This document shows positions 5,618-5,651 of a stretch of 5,651 nt of DNA, one piece after another (the first letter of the stretch is position 1; each line of letters opens with the position of its first letter). Source of the stretch: SIAJ01 sp036266155 (lineage in GTDB: Bacteria; Planctomycetota; Planctomycetia; Gemmatales; Gemmataceae); the NCBI GenBank assembly GCA_036266155.1, contig DATANR010000245.1, positions 1 through 5,651 on the forward strand. The letters are read 5' to 3'. The notes beneath the pieces were generated by a model. The model worked only from the letters and a program-made list of their open reading frames with translations, was not told the origin of the DNA and searched no databases. The position numbers and the translations under genes are program-made.

Positions 5618-5640
5618 GCGTCGAGGCGTAAGCCCGACGT
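5618..5640. repeat. Hairpin with GTAA tetraloop, possible REP-like palindromic element
   Basis: On the plus strand CGTCG (5619-5623), a bulged A and GGC (5625-5627) pair with GCC (5632-5634) and CGACG (5635-5639) around a GTAA loop (5628-5631). The outer G5618-T5640 can add a wobble pair. That gives eight Watson-Crick pairs capped by a GNRA-type loop. It sits upstream of the beta-CASP gene and has no T-tract on either side. Its form resembles short interspersed palindromic repeats of large GC-rich genomes, but only one copy is in the window, so repeat status is unproven. Confidence 0.35.
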
Positions 5641-5651
5641 GTTGGGAAAGC

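Noticed and set aside
1..5651. tRNA, rRNA, CRISPR array, riboswitch or complete insertion sequence
   Set aside because: I saw no cloverleaf, regularly spaced repeats, known aptamer core or transposase coding sequence anywhere in the window.

Overview
The window is a GC-rich bacterial chromosome segment. Its protein families suggest a planctomycete, perhaps Gemmata-like: a small secreted lysine-rich OB-fold-like protein, a secreted Gln-rich LTxxQ-like protein, a DUF58 protein and a CPSF-73-like beta-CASP nuclease, packed in short operons. This assignment is inferred from remembered family resemblance, not from a search.

Layout. (1) Positions 1-111 are AT-rich. They hold a good sigma70-type promoter reading leftward and the first 19 codons of an ORF that leaves the window. 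(2) A leftward pair follows: a secreted OB-fold-like protein (1419 to 1042) and, 21 bp downstream, a DUF1624/HGSNAT-like membrane acyltransferase (1020 to 112). The acyltransferase lacks the usual C-terminal membrane segments and ends in an AT-rich, unrelated tail. (3) A 118-bp divergent intergenic region carries a perfect 14-bp palindrome. (4) A rightward pair follows: a secreted protein with two LTxxQ-like modules (1538-2296), then a 50-residue basic protein (2309-2461) behind a perfect Shine-Dalgarno that overlaps the upstream stop codon. (5) A 38-nt composite hairpin sits at the convergent junction (2472-2509). (6) A leftward group fills the rest: a beta-CASP metallo-beta-lactamase-fold nuclease (5591 to 4173), then after 83 bp a 70-residue two-helix membrane protein (4089 to 3877), then after 6 bp a DUF58 protein (3870 to 2494). 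The right edge holds a hairpin with a GTAA tetraloop that looks like an interspersed palindromic repeat.

How the genes fit together. The only tight functional pairing visible is the 70-residue membrane protein with DUF58, which are probably co-translated and may form a membrane unit. DUF58 proteins normally work with a MoxR-type AAA ATPase, and none is encoded here. The nuclease is probably a separate RNA-processing housekeeping function. There are no tRNA or rRNA genes, no CRISPR array and no complete mobile element. I see no convincing new multi-gene system. The most unusual points are the broken acyltransferase with the promoter/ORF beyond it, and the small basic protein gene.
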